A program made the translations under genes and the position numbers. A DNA stretch of 64,000 nt. Source: Arcanobacterium wilhelmae (GTDB lineage Bacteria; Actinomycetota; Actinomycetes; Actinomycetales; Actinomycetaceae). The notes under the pieces were generated by a model. The model did not search any database, was not told the origin of the DNA, and saw only the letters and a list, made by a program, of their open reading frames with translations. Each line of letters opens with the position of its first letter. Position 1 is the stretch's first letter. The stretch spans positions 1,951,623 through 2,015,622 of the forward strand of contig NZ_CP121247.1 of NCBI RefSeq assembly GCF_029632765.1. Direction: 5' to 3'. This document shows positions 62,996 through 64,000 of this stretch, one piece after another.

Positions 62996-63489
62996 TGCCG
63001 TTCCGTTGCGTTGACGCTCGCGTTTTCCGCCGACGCCGGTGTGCGACATGCGCCCAGCTCGCTCGCGGTTCCAGACGCCGGTGTGGGAGTGACGTCGGAC
63101 GCTGGTTGCGCTGTCAGCGCCTCCTTTTCGGGTGCGAAGAAGCTGGCCGGGAGTACTCCGGCCTTAATCAGGCTTTTCACGACGGCACAGCGCAACTCCG
63201 CGCTCGACGCGGTAGCCGCGGACGGGTGAGCCCGGACAACCACGGACGATGCTGACAGAGAGGGGATCAGAGGGCGCATAATATGGCGAAGCCGCCGGTA
63301 GACTCGGTGGCGGACCACTGAGTTTCCGACGGTTTTAGCCACGACGAAGCCGACCTTGCGGTCGGCCTCTTTCGTATTTTCGCTCGCCACGACGTGGCAA
63401 ACGAGAAGCTTGTTCCCCTTGCGGACGCCGCCTCGGATGGTCTGAGCGAATTCCTCAGACTTGCGCATCCGGTTGGCGGCAGACAGCAT
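62992..63489 (-). CDS. rnpA: Ribonuclease P protein component
   Basis: 165 residues, longer than the usual 115-125. The core has MRKSEEFAQTIRGG, VGFVVAKTVGNSVVRHRVYRRLRH (the RNR-type motif, in pieces) and VVVRAHPSAA. The last 45 residues (after about 120) are Ala/Ser/Pro/Thr-rich and are encoded by DNA with GACGCCGG and GACGTCGG motifs, so the tail looks like a repeat-driven extension. The stop overlaps yidD. Confidence 0.92.
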   Translation of the reverse strand: MLSAANRMRKSEEFAQTIRGGVRKGNKLLVCHVVASENTKEADRKVGFVVAKTVGNSVVRHRVYRRLRHIMRPLIPSLSASSVVVRAHPSAATASSAELRCAVVKSLIKAGVLPASFFAPEKEALTAQPASDVTPTPASGTASELGACRTPASAENASVNATERQ

Positions 63490-63629
63490 CAGGCAGAGAG
63501 CTTTGCGCGGCCCTTACGACGGCGGGCTGCGAGAACTGCGCGGCCTGCACGGGTGGACATACGCTTACGGAAGCCGTGGACCTTCGCGCGGCGGCGGTTA
63601 TTCGGCTGGAACGTACGCTTGGTGGTCAT
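63489..63629 (-). CDS. rpmH: 50S ribosomal protein L34
   Basis: 46 residues, complete: [19 protein letters not shown] and [22 protein letters not shown] 63629. The stop and the rnpA start meet at 63489. First gene on this side of the origin. Confidence 0.96.
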   Translation of the reverse strand: MTTKRTFQPNNRRRAKVHGFRKRMSTRAGRAVLAARRRKGRAKLSA

Positions 63630-64000
63630 TGGTACTCCCACATTTTTACTCGGCGGACACCCTCTGGCGAGGGCGTGTGTACTTCTGTTGCACACATGAC
63701 CTATCAAAACTACCGGACTTTTCGGCGAAATGTCAATGTTCGGCGCGTCCGGTGACCGACGTCTCAACCGTGAAAATGTTTTCCACGGCGTTATCAACAG
63801 GTGACGATTTTCCCATCCGTTGTTCTCCACAGATGTGGAGAAAATATGGATGGATTCTTTGCCCTGTCGGCGTGCGCACTCGGTGACGTAATTACACACG
63901 TGTAATATCCACACCTGTGCACAAACCTGTGGATAACTCGAATGCATTTCCACATCTTGTGGAATACCATGGTGGATAACTCCGATGGAAAGAAGGACCG
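63630..64000. other. Origin-proximal region with DnaA-box-like 9-mers
   Basis: No gene. It contains TGTGGATAA (63928-63936, perfect), TTATCAACA (63791-63799) and GGTGGATAA (63971-63979) with AT-rich DNA between. In this phylum the rpmH-dnaA gap carries dnaA regulation and part of oriC. The region continues beyond the window. Confidence 0.7.

Noticed and set aside
1..64000. tRNA or rRNA genes, insertion sequences, prophage
   Set aside because: I saw no T-loop/anticodon arrangement, rRNA segment, transposase or integrase on either strand by eye; a dedicated scan could still find a tRNA.

Overview
The window reads as a chromosomal segment next to the replication origin of a high-GC Gram-positive bacterium (Actinomycetota). 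The right end has the standard origin-flanking order on the minus strand: rpmH, rnpA, yidD, yidC, jag, rsmG, parA, parB. The last 370 bases carry DnaA-box-like 9-mers, so dnaA should lie just past base 64000. The run cca, NUDIX hydrolase, DUF6049-type exported protein, pseudokinase, trxB, thioredoxin is the order known from mycobacteria and related actinobacteria. The secreted sialidase, small gene set and Tad pilus suggest an animal-associated Actinomycetaceae member (Arcanobacterium/Trueperella-like). That genus-level guess is inference.

Layout. 1-7.5 kb: guanine deaminase, the collapsed remains of an oligopeptide ABC transporter operon, a large exported sialidase with an odd tail, and an O6-alkylguanine methyltransferase. 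7.7-10.5 kb: an orphan acidic protein, PTS EIIA and a UDP-sugar pyrophosphorylase-family enzyme. 10.6-13.3 kb: a small AT-richer island (PP2C-like phosphatase plus a helical membrane protein) flanked by two copies of a GC-rich repeat. 13.3-24 kb: EamA transporter, aldo/keto reductase, HD hydrolase, GntR/ABC operon, vapBC, dnaB, and MFS and MATE exporters. 24-36.4 kb: a complete but unusual Tad (Flp) pilus locus made of two divergent arms. 36.4-39 kb: a cluster of DnaA boxes, then rplI-rpsR-ssb-rpsF. 39-44 kb: a class A penicillin-binding protein, an AI-2E-family protein and an MFS protein. 44-55 kb: the cca-to-ddl segment. 55-64 kb: parB, parA, a 1.9 kb gene-free centromere-like region rich in parS, frameshifted rsmG, jag, yidC, yidD, rnpA and rpmH.

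How the parts work together. ParA, ParB and seven intact GTTTCACGTGAAAC cores between 52 and 60 kb form the chromosome segregation system. The Tad genes supply a pilin (flp), a prepilin peptidase, minor pilins, an ATPase (tadA), platform proteins (tadB, tadC) and a localisation ATPase (tadZ) that is here fused to a TadE-type pseudopilin. Several genes are broken: the whole opp operon, cpaB (1-nt frameshift) and rsmG (1-nt frameshift in the SAM-binding loop).

Most unusual signals: (1) a dispersed decamer (CCGACGCCGG / CCGACGTCGG), sometimes paired as a terminator hairpin and found mostly in intergenic DNA, gene ends and protein linkers, which resembles a DNA-uptake sequence or small mobile repeat; (2) the TadZ-TadE fusion and a roughly 500-residue protein with a pilin-like N-terminus; (3) a dense DnaA-box cluster 27 kb from the origin; (4) parS at the exact centre of a 48-bp perfect palindrome; (5) several short tandem repeat arrays, one of them inside a thioredoxin gene. 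All coordinates were read by eye; no database search was possible.
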